Of a stretch of DNA of 64,000 nt, positions 1 through 8,602 are shown in pieces. The notes below the pieces were generated by a model. It saw nothing but the letters and a program-made list of their open reading frames with translations, made no database searches and was not told where the DNA came from. The first letter of the stretch is position 1, and each line of letters opens with the position of its first letter. The DNA lies in NCBI GenBank assembly GCA_963824885.1, contig CAWGQN010000010.1, forward strand, positions 62,001 to 126,000. Reading direction: 5' to 3'. Source of the DNA: CAWGQN01 sp963824885. Its GTDB lineage: Bacteria > Actinomycetota > Actinomycetes > Actinomycetales > Microbacteriaceae. The translations under genes and the position numbers were made by a program.

Positions 1-676
1 CCTCGAGAAAATTGACCGATGGAAAAATGGCATCGGCAATTCCTAATTCAAAAGCCTCGGTGCCAGAGAGCATTCGATTGTTTTTTAGCGGATTCTCAAT
101 GACAACTTTCAGGGCATTTTCGATGCCAATGAGGTTGGGAACGAGGTAAGATCCTCCCCAACCGGGAACAATTCCGAGAAATACCTCGGGAAGCGCAATG
201 GCTCGAGCGAATGAGTCGACGGTGCGATAGTGCGCATTAAGACCGATTTCGAGGCCTCCGCCGAGCGCGAGTCCGTTAATGAAAGCGAACGACGGCACAC
301 CGAGATCGGTGAGTTTGCCGAAAACGTGGTGGCCCAATTGCGCCAATTTTTTTGCCATTGCCCGGCTGCGAATTTCGCTGACCTTACTGAGGTCGGCGCC
401 GGCCGCGAGAATGTACGGCTTTCCGGTGATGGCCACTCCCGCAATGGTTCCTCGAGCGGCGCGCGCTTTCAACTCGTCGAGAACTCCGTCGAGTTCAAGG
501 AGAGTCAGGGGACCGAGAGTATTGGGCCGCGTGTGATCGCGGCCATTATCGAGCGTTATCAAGGCGAGCGTTCGCTGCTCGGTGAGCGGAATGTCTCGAA
601 CGAACGAGTGGGTAATGACCTCGTCATCCGCGAGATCACGCAAATCGGTAAAGTCGATCATTTCGTAATCAGTCAT
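1..676 (-). CDS. 3-hydroxyacyl-CoA dehydrogenase / enoyl-CoA hydratase, N-terminal part (runs off window)
   Basis: About 225 residues of the N-terminal enoyl-CoA hydratase (crotonase) domain of a multifunctional FadB/FadJ-type protein. The translation begins MTDYEMIDFTDLRDL. It carries the crotonase oxyanion-hole region (AITGKPYILAAGADLSKV, residues about 83-100) and the glycine-rich segment INGLALGGGLEIGLN. The 3' end, which should hold the NAD-binding dehydrogenase domain, lies outside the window. The start ATG (674-676) overlaps the end of the upstream thiolase gene by 8 bases, so the two are co-transcribed and should act together in beta-oxidation. The exact isozyme (FadB or FadJ) cannot be decided from this part. 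Confidence 0.88.
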   Translation of the reverse strand, partial: MTDYEMIDFTDLRDLADDEVITHSFVRDIPLTEQRTLALITLDNGRDHTRPNTLGPLTLLELDGVLDELKARAARGTIAGVAITGKPYILAAGADLSKVSEIRSRAMAKKLAQLGHHVFGKLTDLGVPSFAFINGLALGGGLEIGLNAHYRTVDSFARAIALPEVFLGIVPGWGGSYLVPNLIGIENALKVVIENPLKNNRMLSGTEAFELGIADAIFPSVNFLE

Positions 677-1883
677 GCGCGCGACCCTGTTTCGGTGCGT
701 CGTAATGCGGATTTTCCCAAATCACGCTCGCGCCCTGACCGAGACCCACGCACATTGCCGTGAGTCCAAATCGAACAGTGGGGTTCTCGTTGAACTGCCG
801 AGCGAGCTGGATCATCAGCCGGACACCGGATGACGCCAAAGGATGTCCAAGTGCAATTGCCCCCCCATATTTATTTACTCGCGGATCGTCCTCGTCAATG
901 CCAAAGTGGTCGAGAAACGAGAGCACTTGCACCGCGAACGCCTCATTAAGTTCAAAAAGCCCGATGTCGTCAATCGTCAGGCCCGCCTTAAGCAACGCCT
1001 TTTCGGTCGAGGGGATGGGACCGATGCCCATGATTTCGGGCTCAACGCCCGCAAATGCGAAGTTAACCAGTCGCATCTTTGGAGTCAAACCGAATTCCTC
1101 GATTGCACTACCGCTCACCATAATCGATGCGGTAGCGCCATCGTTCAACCCCGACGAATTGCCGGCGGTCACGCGCCCGTGTGGCCGAAACGGTGTCTTA
1201 AGGGCCGCGAGGCCCGCTAGCGTCGTATCGGGGCGAGGCGCCTCGTCTCGGGTCGCGAGGCCCCAACCGTGACCGCTCCGTATCGCGACCGAAATGAGGT
1301 CCGGCTGAATGGCATTCGAAGCGTACGCCGCGGCAACTTTTTCTTGACTTCGCAGCGCGAACCGGTCGCTTCGATCCTTCGTCAACGCGGGATATCGGTC
1401 ATGAAGTCGTTCGGCGGTAGCACCCATGACGAGGGCGTCTGCGCTCACGATGTATTCGGCAAGGAACCGCGGATTTGGGTCCGCCCCAAATCCCATCGGG
1501 TGTCGACCCATGTGCTCCACACCGCCAGCAATCGCGACGTCATACGCGCCGAACGCGATTCCGCCACTCACTCCCGTGACGGCCGTCAGGGCCCCGGCGC
1601 ACATTCGGTCAATTGCATAGCCCGGGACGGACTGGGGTAATCCCGCAAGGAGCGCAGCAGTTCGACCAATCGTGAGACCCTGGTCGCCGACCTGTGTTGT
1701 TGCGGCAATTGCGACGTCATCGAAACGCTCGACGGGAATCGATTTGTTGCGCTCGAGGAGACCGACGATGGTTTTCACAATAAGGTCATCAGCCCGGGTG
1801 TCCCAATACATCCCCTTTTCTCCCGCGCGCCCAAACGGAGTGCGCACACCATCGACGAAATACACGTCAGTCTTTCGGGCCAC
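669..1883 (-). CDS. Acetyl-CoA acyltransferase (thiolase family)
   Basis: A thiolase of about 404 residues, the last step of beta-oxidation (thiolytic release of acetyl-CoA). The nucleophile cysteine is in IDRMCAGALTAV near residue 95. The catalytic blocks NEAFAVQVLS, GGAIALGHPLASSG and MCVGLGQGAS are all present in order. I chose the GTG at 1881-1883 because a GGAGG sits four bases upstream; a TTG 18 bases further upstream is possible. The gene overlaps the downstream hydratase/dehydrogenase gene by 8 bases, forming a two-gene FadA/FadB-like unit. Confidence 0.9.
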   Translation of the reverse strand: MARKTDVYFVDGVRTPFGRAGEKGMYWDTRADDLIVKTIVGLLERNKSIPVERFDDVAIAATTQVGDQGLTIGRTAALLAGLPQSVPGYAIDRMCAGALTAVTGVSGGIAFGAYDVAIAGGVEHMGRHPMGFGADPNPRFLAEYIVSADALVMGATAERLHDRYPALTKDRSDRFALRSQEKVAAAYASNAIQPDLISVAIRSGHGWGLATRDEAPRPDTTLAGLAALKTPFRPHGRVTAGNSSGLNDGATASIMVSGSAIEEFGLTPKMRLVNFAFAGVEPEIMGIGPIPSTEKALLKAGLTIDDIGLFELNEAFAVQVLSFLDHFGIDEDDPRVNKYGGAIALGHPLASSGVRLMIQLARQFNENPTVRFGLTAMCVGLGQGASVIWENPHYDAPKQGRAHD

Positions 1884-1967
1884 TCCGCCTCCACACGACA
1901 AACACCACGTTTAAGTACGCTTGATCTTAGGGTTATGATCGCGGTCGAAGGAATCTTTTGACCTTAT

Positions 1968-3221
1968 CTACGAATCGAGTTCGACCGGTTCCGTAATCGT
2001 TTGGCTCGCTTCAACAAAGGCGCGCGCGATTTTCTGGGCGATGAGGTCGCTTTGCCACGGACGAGCACCAAGGTTTGCGAGCTCGTCGCGAATATCCCGA
2101 TCAGTGAGGGTCGCGGGTGGTTCCCACGAAATCCGTCGGAGGATTTCTGGGGATACGACGTTCTCGACCGGAATCGCGACGGCGACCGCAATCTCTGCAA
2201 CGACCTTTCGAGCGAGTCGAAGACGGATATCGGCGGGGGGATTCTTTTCGGCCCAGTTCCGCGGGGGGGGAAGCGCTTCACTCGATGGCCGCAATTCGGG
2301 CAGTTCCGTCATTGACTCTCCGCGCTCGAAAGCTGCCCACCACCGATCTATCTCGCTGCGGCTTAATCGGCCGGTGAATTCCGCGAGGTTTTGCAAATCT
2401 CGCTTTGATGCCGGACCGCGCAGTGCGACCGACACGAACGAGGAGTCTGGGACGAGTCGTCCGGGCGCGAGATCGAGATCGCGCGCCAATTCATCTCGAG
2501 CGAGCCACAATTCGCGGGCAATCGCAAGTTGTCTGGGGGTTCGAAGTCCGTGGATTCCCGAGAGTCGACGCCACGGTTCCCGACGCACCCGACCCGGCTT
2601 GGTGGCGAGCACGTGGGCGAACTCGGCCTCGGCAATTTCGTCTTTGTGTGCCTCGACGAGGAGGTTCCGGATGACATCACGAAGGTCAACGAGAAGTTCG
2701 ACATCGAGCGCCGCGTATTTCAACCACGCCTCGGGGAGAGGGCGGACAGACCAATCAGACGCCGAGTGCTCTTTCGCAAGATGAATTCCAAGAAGATTTC
2801 GCACGACCGTTCCGAGTCCGACCCGGGGGAGACCGAGAAGACGAGCTGCAAGTTCGGTGTCGAAAATCGTCGTGGGATTGAGACCTACGTCGCGCAGGCA
2901 TGCGAGATCTTGGCTCGCGGCGTGCAGCACCCACTCGTCGTGACCAATCGCGCTTTGAAGCTCGTCAAACCGTCCGACTGCCGGGGCATCGAAGAGGAAA
3001 ATTCCGGCGTCTTTCCGGAAAACCTGGATGAGGTACGCGCGTTGTGAATAGCGGTAACCCGATGCGCGCTCGGCATCAACTGCAACAGGCCCGTGACCTG
3101 CTCCAATTGCGGAAACGGCCGTGAGATATTCGTCACGCGCCGAAACGAAACGATAGTGGCGTCCGACGTACTCCCGAACATTCACGTCGACCTGTGAACC
3201 GTCGACTTCTTCGTCACGCAC
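1968..3221 (-). CDS. rnd: Ribonuclease D family 3'-5' exoribonuclease
   Basis: 417 residues. The N-terminal DEDD exonuclease fold shows VAVDAERASGYRY (about residues 46-58), the LHAASQDLACL motif (H..SQDL), FDTELAARLLG and, near residue 190, YAALDVELLVDL. A C-terminal HRDC-like helical part follows with REPWRRLSGIHGLRTPRQLAIARELW. Length and domain order match actinobacterial RNase D, which trims tRNA 3' ends. Its start overlaps the stop of the upstream DUF3000 gene by 8 bases, a pairing typical of this group. The start codon is GTG. Confidence 0.88.
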   Translation of the reverse strand: MRDEEVDGSQVDVNVREYVGRHYRFVSARDEYLTAVSAIGAGHGPVAVDAERASGYRYSQRAYLIQVFRKDAGIFLFDAPAVGRFDELQSAIGHDEWVLHAASQDLACLRDVGLNPTTIFDTELAARLLGLPRVGLGTVVRNLLGIHLAKEHSASDWSVRPLPEAWLKYAALDVELLVDLRDVIRNLLVEAHKDEIAEAEFAHVLATKPGRVRREPWRRLSGIHGLRTPRQLAIARELWLARDELARDLDLAPGRLVPDSSFVSVALRGPASKRDLQNLAEFTGRLSRSEIDRWWAAFERGESMTELPELRPSSEALPPPRNWAEKNPPADIRLRLARKVVAEIAVAVAIPVENVVSPEILRRISWEPPATLTDRDIRDELANLGARPWQSDLIAQKIARAFVEASQTITEPVELDS

Positions 3222-3810
3222 TGCTCGCTCGACGCCGCGACATCACGCTCACGCCTTCCGACTCCGGTGGACAATTGGCGAGCGTACACAGCACTTCGCC
3301 CCACCCCACCATGTGCGATGCGAAGGTCGCGCCAAGCGGCGTCCACGAAGCGCGCAATTCAATTTGTGCGCTGTTTCCATCACGAGCCAATTCGCCATAT
3401 CCAGAGGATAGAGTCTCGGTAACCGTCCCCGATATCGCGGCAAATCGCGCACCGCTCGCGTTAAGCGTGTCGATGAGCCACGACCACGCCACCGACCGAA
3501 CAAACGGATCACCCTCGAGTTCGGTCTCAAGCGGCGCTTGTGCAAAACATACGATGCGAAACACCCCTCCCCATGCATCGGGTTCGTCGGAGTCGTGAAG
3601 AAGCACGAAGCGACCGGTAGCGATAGTGGAGTCGTCTTCGTGACTCGTCGGGGGGATATTGGCGGCAAACGCAATCGCGTTCGGCGAGAGACTCGTGGGT
3701 GCGGGGATCTCAGTAACGGTCAGTTCCGGCCGGGACCGTGCGGAACGCAAGACGCGACACGCGTCCTCGAAATTGGGTGGCAATCGTTGATGGGTTGGGG
3801 ACTCGAGCAC
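3214..3810 (-). CDS. DUF3000 family protein
   Basis: 198 residues with a GTG start. The translation resembles the actinobacterial DUF3000 family: an N-terminal FEDACRVLRSARSRPELTV helix, a central LLHDSDEPDAWGGVFRIVCFAQ block and a C-terminal LRASWTPLG...HMVGWGEVLCTLA block. No signal peptide or membrane segment is seen. The function is not known. Its conserved position directly upstream of and overlapping the RNase D gene suggests co-expression, possibly a link to RNA metabolism, which is only inference. Confidence 0.8.
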   Translation of the reverse strand: MLESPTHQRLPPNFEDACRVLRSARSRPELTVTEIPAPTSLSPNAIAFAANIPPTSHEDDSTIATGRFVLLHDSDEPDAWGGVFRIVCFAQAPLETELEGDPFVRSVAWSWLIDTLNASGARFAAISGTVTETLSSGYGELARDGNSAQIELRASWTPLGATFASHMVGWGEVLCTLANCPPESEGVSVMSRRRASSA

Positions 3811-3909
3811 AACCGAAGACTAAGGTTCTCTCGCGACTGATCTGGGAAGGCACGCCGCATCTCGGGCTAGGCTTGATCGTAATCCGTACACTCGAGGCGA
3901 AAGTGCTGC

Positions 3910-4983
3910 ATGAGTCCCGAATCGCTCAATGTTTCCCGGTCACGTGAACCCGAGGTACTTGTCGGGCATCTCGTCGGTAGACGGCCCGTCGTTTCCGGGC
4001 ACGAAATCGTTGCTTCTCTCGTTCCACCGCCGCAATTTGCGTCCGCCACATTCGATTCGTACCGTCCCGACCCCGATTATGAGTCGCAGCGAGGTGCGGT
4101 CGATGCCCTCACAACGTTTGCCGGTCACTGGAACTCTCGAGGTCCGCGATGGTTCCGTCGATCACGAACATCCACTACTGAGCGCCCCGGGTTGTTCCTG
4201 GATGGCGGCTTCGGTGTCGGGAAAACTCACCTTCTGGCTTCTCTCTGGCACGTCGCACCACAACTCGCATATTTCGGAACGTTTATTGAGTACACGGCGC
4301 TCGTCGGATTTCTCGGGTACGAGGGTGCGTTCACTCGCTTGCGCGGTGCACGCCTCATTTGCATTGACGAATTTGAGCTCGATGACCCCGGCGATACTAT
4401 GATCATGACCCGCCTCATCGCGGACCTCGTCTCGAGCGGGAGCCGCGTTGCGGCGACATCCAATACACCTCCGAACGCGCTGGGCACGGGGCGGTTTGCT
4501 GCTTCCGATTTTCGTCGCGAGATCCAATCGCTCGCAGACCTTTTTTCGACCGTGCGGATCGATGGAATTGACTTTCGTCGACGCGATTGTGAGGGCCACG
4601 CGACAGTGCACGGTCAAGACGAACTTGAGGTCGTCGTGAACGACGCGGTCGAGGCGGGGCTTTCCGTCACGCGAGACTCACTCGACGACCTCCACGGCGA
4701 ACTCGCCTCGGTGCACCCGTCAAAATACGCGCGGCTTCTTTCGGGCGTGCAATTGGTTGCCATTACGGACGTCGCACCCACGAAGAGTCAAACTCAGGCC
4801 CTCCGCTTTGTGGCATTCGTTGATCGCCTTTATGACGCGGGAATTCCCGTTGTCTCAACCGGAATTCCGCTCGACGCGGTATTCGCCGGCGGCATGGCAT
4901 CAGGCGGTTATCGAAAGAAATATTTGCGCGCGATATCGCGATTGGTTGCGCTTACTGGCCGCGATCCGCTCAACCGGCACTAG
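3910..4983 (+). CDS. zapE: AFG1/ZapE-type ATPase
   Basis: 357 residues. The Walker A motif is GGFGVGKTHLLAS near residue 97-109, after the family segment PGLFLDGG. Walker B is RLICIDEFELDDPGDT, with the family's DEFxxxD signature. A sensor-like VAATSNTPPNALGTGRF follows. These are diagnostic of the AFG1-like ATPases called ZapE in proteobacteria, where the protein acts at the division ring; the role in actinobacteria is less clear. It is transcribed divergently from DUF3000, and its stop overlaps that of the convergent VOC gene by four bases. Confidence 0.85.
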   Translation: MSPESLNVSRSREPEVLVGHLVGRRPVVSGHEIVASLVPPPQFASATFDSYRPDPDYESQRGAVDALTTFAGHWNSRGPRWFRRSRTSTTERPGLFLDGGFGVGKTHLLASLWHVAPQLAYFGTFIEYTALVGFLGYEGAFTRLRGARLICIDEFELDDPGDTMIMTRLIADLVSSGSRVAATSNTPPNALGTGRFAASDFRREIQSLADLFSTVRIDGIDFRRRDCEGHATVHGQDELEVVVNDAVEAGLSVTRDSLDDLHGELASVHPSKYARLLSGVQLVAITDVAPTKSQTQALRFVAFVDRLYDAGIPVVSTGIPLDAVFAGGMASGGYRKKYLRAISRLVALTGRDPLNRH

Positions 4984-5459
4984 CGCGTGGCACTCTCATG
5001 AGCGGCATGAAGCGCAGCGATGTCGATCTTGCCCATCCCAAGCATTGCTTGTAAAACTCGGCCCGCTTTGTTGGAATCGGGGTCGCCGAGGAGGGTGCCG
5101 AGAACGGACGGAACGATTTGCCATGAGAGGCCGTACTTGTCTTTCAACCATCCGCACCGACCTGGTTCACCACCGTCGCCGAGTTTTTGCCAGAGGTTAT
5201 CGATTTCCGGCTGTGTTTCGGCCTTGGCCCACAATGAAATTGCCTCAGAGAAGGTAAATTGGGCTCCTCCGTTGAGTGCCTGTATTTCGAAACCATCGAG
5301 CACGAACGACACCACCATGGCCGTGCCGGCCGGAAACGGTGCACCGTCGGCGTATCGAGAAATCTTCACAATCTCAGAGTTCTCAAAGACGGAAACGTAG
5401 AAATTGGCGGCTTGTTCTGCTTGTCCGTCAAACCAAAGAAATGGGCTTATTTTTTGCAT
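4980..5459 (-). CDS. VOC-fold (PhnB-like / 3-demethylubiquinone methyltransferase-type) protein
   Basis: 159 residues, beginning MQKISPFLWFDGQAEQAANF, the signature start of the PhnB-like branch of the VOC superfamily (often misnamed 3-demethylubiquinone-9 3-methyltransferase). The family blocks GTAMVVSFVLDGFEIQALNGG, FTFSEAISLWAKAETQPEID and WLKDKYGLSWQIVPSVL are present. I chose ATG 5457-5459, eight bases after AAGGAG. A longer reading to 5543 lacks a ribosome-binding site and would overlap the start of the divergent transporter gene. The substrate is unknown. Confidence 0.85.
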   Translation of the reverse strand: MQKISPFLWFDGQAEQAANFYVSVFENSEIVKISRYADGAPFPAGTAMVVSFVLDGFEIQALNGGAQFTFSEAISLWAKAETQPEIDNLWQKLGDGGEPGRCGWLKDKYGLSWQIVPSVLGTLLGDPDSNKAGRVLQAMLGMGKIDIAALHAAHESATR

Positions 5460-5534
5460 AGTGCGCTCCTTCGAACCCATCGACCGTGGGTGACGTTCCC
5501 TATTCTTCCAGCCACGCTCGAGTGAGGTTCCTTC

Positions 5535-6797
5535 ATGGTGCACGAAACAATTTCCACGATCACGGGCGTCACCGCGACCATCAACTCTTTATGGTTGCTG
5601 ATCGCTGCGGGACTCGTATTTTTGATGACGCCCGGGGTCGCTTTTTTTTACGGCGGAATGGTGTCGGCCAGAAGCGTTATCAACACGATGATGATGAGTT
5701 TTGGCGCAATGGCACTCGTCGGGGTGTTGTGGATACTCTACGGATACGGCACGGCGTTCGGTGACCCTCTCGTTGCGGGCTGGCTTGGAAATCCGCTCTC
5801 CCAGATTGGCCTGGCTCCACTCCTCAGAATCGGAGACGATGGAGTAATGTCGCCAGACCTGAGCGAACTCGCTTTCGCGGCGTTCCAGGCAACATTTGCG
5901 ATAATCGCCGTCTCGCTCATTTCGGGATCGATTGCTGATCGGGCACAGTTTGGCTCGTGGATGATTTTCGCTGGCGCATGGGTCACAATCGTCTATTTCC
6001 CGGTCGCGTACTGGGTTTTCAATCTCAATGACGGATGGGCGTCGCTCGTCCTTCACGTCAATGATTTTGCGGGAGGATGCGCCGTGCACATCAACGCGGG
6101 TGCAGCGGCACTCGCGCTCGCCCTTGTGCTAAGAAAGCGTACGAAAGGTCCCGACCGGGTCCGTGAGCCGCATAATGTGCCTTTCACACTGCTCGGGGCA
6201 GCGCTCCTCTGGTTCGGCTGGTTCGGCTTCAATGCGGGTTCCGAAGCCGCGGTCGATGGTGTCGTGGCTCTTGTGTGGATTAACACTCTTGCCGCACCGG
6301 CGGCTGCGACCCTCGCGTGGCTGGTCGTCGAAAAAATCAAGGGCGGCAAGCCGACGTCGGTCGGAGCCGCCTCTGGCGCGGTTGCGGGCCTCGTTTCGAT
6401 CACCCCGGGCTGCAATATCGTGACACCCGGCTGGGCACTCGTGCTCGGCGTCATCGCGGGTGGCGTGTGCGCGATCACAGTCAACCTTAAAGTAGGGTCG
6501 GGATTCAACGACTCTCTCGATGTCGTAGGAATTCACCTCGTCGGGGGAATCATTGGAATGCTTTTTATCGGGGTTTTCGGCTCGGGAATTGGAATAATCT
6601 ACACGTCATCGCCCGACCAACTTGCGGCACAAGCCATCGCTGCGTTTGGAATACTTGCGTATTCGTTCGTCGCCACGTGGGTCATCGGAACGATTATCCA
6701 AAAGACAATCGGATTTCGCATTTCCACCGACGGCGAGGCAGCCGGGGTTGACTCGATTATCCACGCTCGAGCGGCTGAGGTTCTTGTTGACGACTGA
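5535..6797 (+). CDS. amt: Ammonium transporter (Amt family)
   Basis: 420 residues with about eleven hydrophobic segments. Family markers are an N-terminal AGLVFLMTPGVAFFYGGMVSARS, the MMMSFGAMALVG segment, FAGAWVTIVYFPVAYWVF, and the pore-histidine block near DFAGGCAVHINAGAAALALAL. The second pore-histidine region is VVGIHLVGGIIGMLF. It takes up ammonium at the cytoplasmic membrane. TGAGG lies seven bases before the ATG. No PII gene (glnK) or glnD follows, unlike the common actinobacterial amt-glnK-glnD order; the next locus is the accessory region. Confidence 0.93.
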   Translation: MVHETISTITGVTATINSLWLLIAAGLVFLMTPGVAFFYGGMVSARSVINTMMMSFGAMALVGVLWILYGYGTAFGDPLVAGWLGNPLSQIGLAPLLRIGDDGVMSPDLSELAFAAFQATFAIIAVSLISGSIADRAQFGSWMIFAGAWVTIVYFPVAYWVFNLNDGWASLVLHVNDFAGGCAVHINAGAAALALALVLRKRTKGPDRVREPHNVPFTLLGAALLWFGWFGFNAGSEAAVDGVVALVWINTLAAPAAATLAWLVVEKIKGGKPTSVGAASGAVAGLVSITPGCNIVTPGWALVLGVIAGGVCAITVNLKVGSGFNDSLDVVGIHLVGGIIGMLFIGVFGSGIGIIYTSSPDQLAAQAIAAFGILAYSFVATWVIGTIIQKTIGFRISTDGEAAGVDSIIHARAAEVLVDD

Positions 6798-6874
6798 TCT
6801 CTGGGGGCCGTGTTGGGCGTCTGTTGCGTTAACGATGTTCTCTGAGCGAATCATTTCGAAAACACGCGCGATAA

Positions 6875-7334
6875 CTAGGGCTTATTTTTGTCTCTTCTCG
6901 CCCTAATTTCATTGACGAGAAACGTCAAGCCAATTGAAATCAACGCAATCGAACTCGAAACTTGAAACAAGCTCGATGAACTTTCGTAACTTCCCTGGGA
7001 CGATTGCACCATCCCAACGACAAAGAGAATTATAGAGATCACGAGAAGGACCAAGGAAACCGGGTTCGAGTTCTTTTTAACCAGGCCCGGTAGCTTCCCA
7101 TTACTCTCACTCCGTAAAAAGTTGATCCCTAAACTCTGCGACTGGGTTCCGCACCACGGACCACCCGTCATATGAAGGGTAGCCCGCCTCGAACGACCGC
7201 CCGGAAACGCGCAGCCTCTATAACTTATGTGCGAACTTAAGCCAATGAGTCCGGCCGCGCTAGCGACGACACCAGTTCCGACGTTGCCAATTCCGGGAAT
7301 AATGAGCAAGATTCCTGCGATGACCGCCCCAGAT
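6875..7334 (-). pseudogene. Decayed, inverted second copy of the secreted-peptide / membrane-partner pair
   Basis: The minus strand from about 7334 encodes IAGILLIIPGIGNVGTGVVA and a tail that includes FPGGRSRRATLHMTG and WCGTQS. These match the C-terminal third of the secreted protein at 7842-8570. It then reads straight, with no stop, into a two-helix membrane segment ending RARRDKNKP, matching the partner at 8603-8830 (ending TKRDKNKS). In the intact copy the two parts are separate genes in different frames. Here they are fused, and no start codon with a ribosome-binding site precedes the membrane part. The 5' two thirds (signal peptide, propeptide) are missing. The open frame continues to 7468 only as the antisense of the MmpS-like remnant. 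Confidence 0.7.
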
Positions 7335-7675
7335 TGAAGGCCGTTGACAAATCGGTCGTCGGGTCCAGCGAGACGGTCTCTCTTGTCTACAAGGTCACGC
7401 GCGAATCGACCGACTCCCTGGTCACGTACGCGACGTTCAACGACGGCAAAGTTGGTATGGAACAGCAAGCCGATCAGGCCCTCCCGTTCACGAAAACGTT
7501 TCCCGTGAAAATGGGCGGCATTCTGTCCTCCTCGTCTTACACCCTCTCCGGCTCGAATGGCACCACATCTAAGGGCAGCGTTTCATGCAAGATCACCCGT
7601 GATGGCAAGGTCTTCGCGGGGCAAACCAGTTGCGCCGCCTTCGCGAACGTCACCAGTGCGGGCAGTGGCCGATAG
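7334..7675 (+). pseudogene. Remnant of an MmpS-like secreted domain
   Basis: About 113 residues with VSLVYKVTRESTDSLVTYATF, LPFTKTFPVK, SSSSYTLSGSNG and GSVSCKITRDGKVFAGQTS. This order (VxYxVTG, PLPWxKT, LSLSAQNxGSGSISCRIxVDGKVV) resembles the beta-sandwich domain of MmpS-type proteins. No N-terminal membrane anchor is present. The frame opens at a TTG exactly where similarity of the opposite strand to the secreted-peptide family begins, so this is a recombination junction between two truncated genes. The assignment rests on motif memory, not on a search. Confidence 0.5.
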
Positions 7676-7841
7676 TGCCATCGCTAGCCAACGTAGAGGG
7701 CGATTTTCGCCTCGCTGTCGGCTATCACGGGGTCTGACACTCATGCGGGGGTGAATTTCCCTGAGAAATCTTGTGTAGTAGCTGGTGTCCTGCCATCGTG
7801 ACAGCAGCACCATCCCATCTCAATGAGGAGCGTTTAATCCC

Positions 7842-8570
7842 ATGCTAAATGTTAGAAAAGCATCAATTCCATTCATTGGCAGCTGCGTAACGGCGGCCCT
7901 GGTTTTTGCGGGACTCGCCACCCCCGCAAATGCGGCGGACGAGCAATTAAGTCAAGCGCTGAGCACCGCGAGCAGTGTTACCGACATAGCGGGTCCCAGG
8001 GTCGTGGTTGATCAGACTGATGGGGGCCAGGTTCGGATCGATATCCCGACCACTGTCGCGGCAGATCCGAACCCGGAGGCGGTCCTTTCACACGTCGCTG
8101 ACCGCGACGATGATACATACCTAGATTTTTCTGCGGCGACCGCCGCCGGGGTTGACTCGACCAATTTGAACGAGTTCGCAGCCGGGTTCGCGAGCGTAGG
8201 CGGAAAAGTCGTTGGAAGCGACGCCCATGCGGAACAGAGCACCGCACCGTCTCGCACGAAGCGAAACGTCTGTGTCGGACGAAACCGAGCGTGGCAGGAA
8301 TTCTTGTGGATACACATTGAAATTGATTCGTGCAAGGTCGATGAACTCGTAACCGCGGCCACCACTGGTGCGGGCGCGGCAACCGCCGTTGCAGCAATCT
8401 TGTTCCGTATTCCGGGTATTGGCGCGATCGGTGGAACTGTTTCTGGTATTGTCGCCGGCCTGTTGGCCGTAGGTGGAGGTATATTGAAAGCGTGCGGTTT
8501 CCCGGGGGGTAGACCTAAAGGCGCCACTCTTCATCACACGGGGGTGGTGTGGTGTGGAACACAGTCATAG
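7842..8570 (+). CDS. Secreted hydrophobic Gly-rich protein with C-terminal WCGTQS tail (bacteriocin-like candidate)
   Basis: 242 residues, function not known. A Sec signal peptide spans residues 1-31 (basic MLNVRKAS, hydrophobic core, TPANA cleavage site before ADEQ). Residues 32-140 are polar and acidic, like a propeptide, ending SRTKR. The remainder has four cysteines (144, 164, 218, 238), an aromatic WQEFLWIHIEIDSC segment, a Gly/Ala-rich hydrophobic stretch at 174-216, and a tail with FPGGRPKGATLHHTG and WCGTQS. GAGGAG lies 11 bases before the ATG. A gene for a 75-residue membrane protein follows. The layout resembles secreted antimicrobial or membrane-active peptides made with a membrane partner; this is inference. 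Confidence 0.72.
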   Translation: MLNVRKASIPFIGSCVTAALVFAGLATPANAADEQLSQALSTASSVTDIAGPRVVVDQTDGGQVRIDIPTTVAADPNPEAVLSHVADRDDDTYLDFSAATAAGVDSTNLNEFAAGFASVGGKVVGSDAHAEQSTAPSRTKRNVCVGRNRAWQEFLWIHIEIDSCKVDELVTAATTGAGAATAVAAILFRIPGIGAIGGTVSGIVAGLLAVGGGILKACGFPGGRPKGATLHHTGVVWCGTQS

Positions 8571-8602
8571 GGATTTGTATCCCACAGCTGAAGGGAGGGG
8601 GG

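Noticed and set aside
230..763. 177-residue plus-strand frame at the window start
   Set aside because: Shadow of the FadB/J-like hydratase read on the minus strand, which has clear crotonase motifs.
8121..8537. Minus-strand frames inside the secreted-protein gene
   Set aside because: The plus-strand reading has a good signal peptide, ribosome-binding site and a paralogous copy; the minus frames have none.
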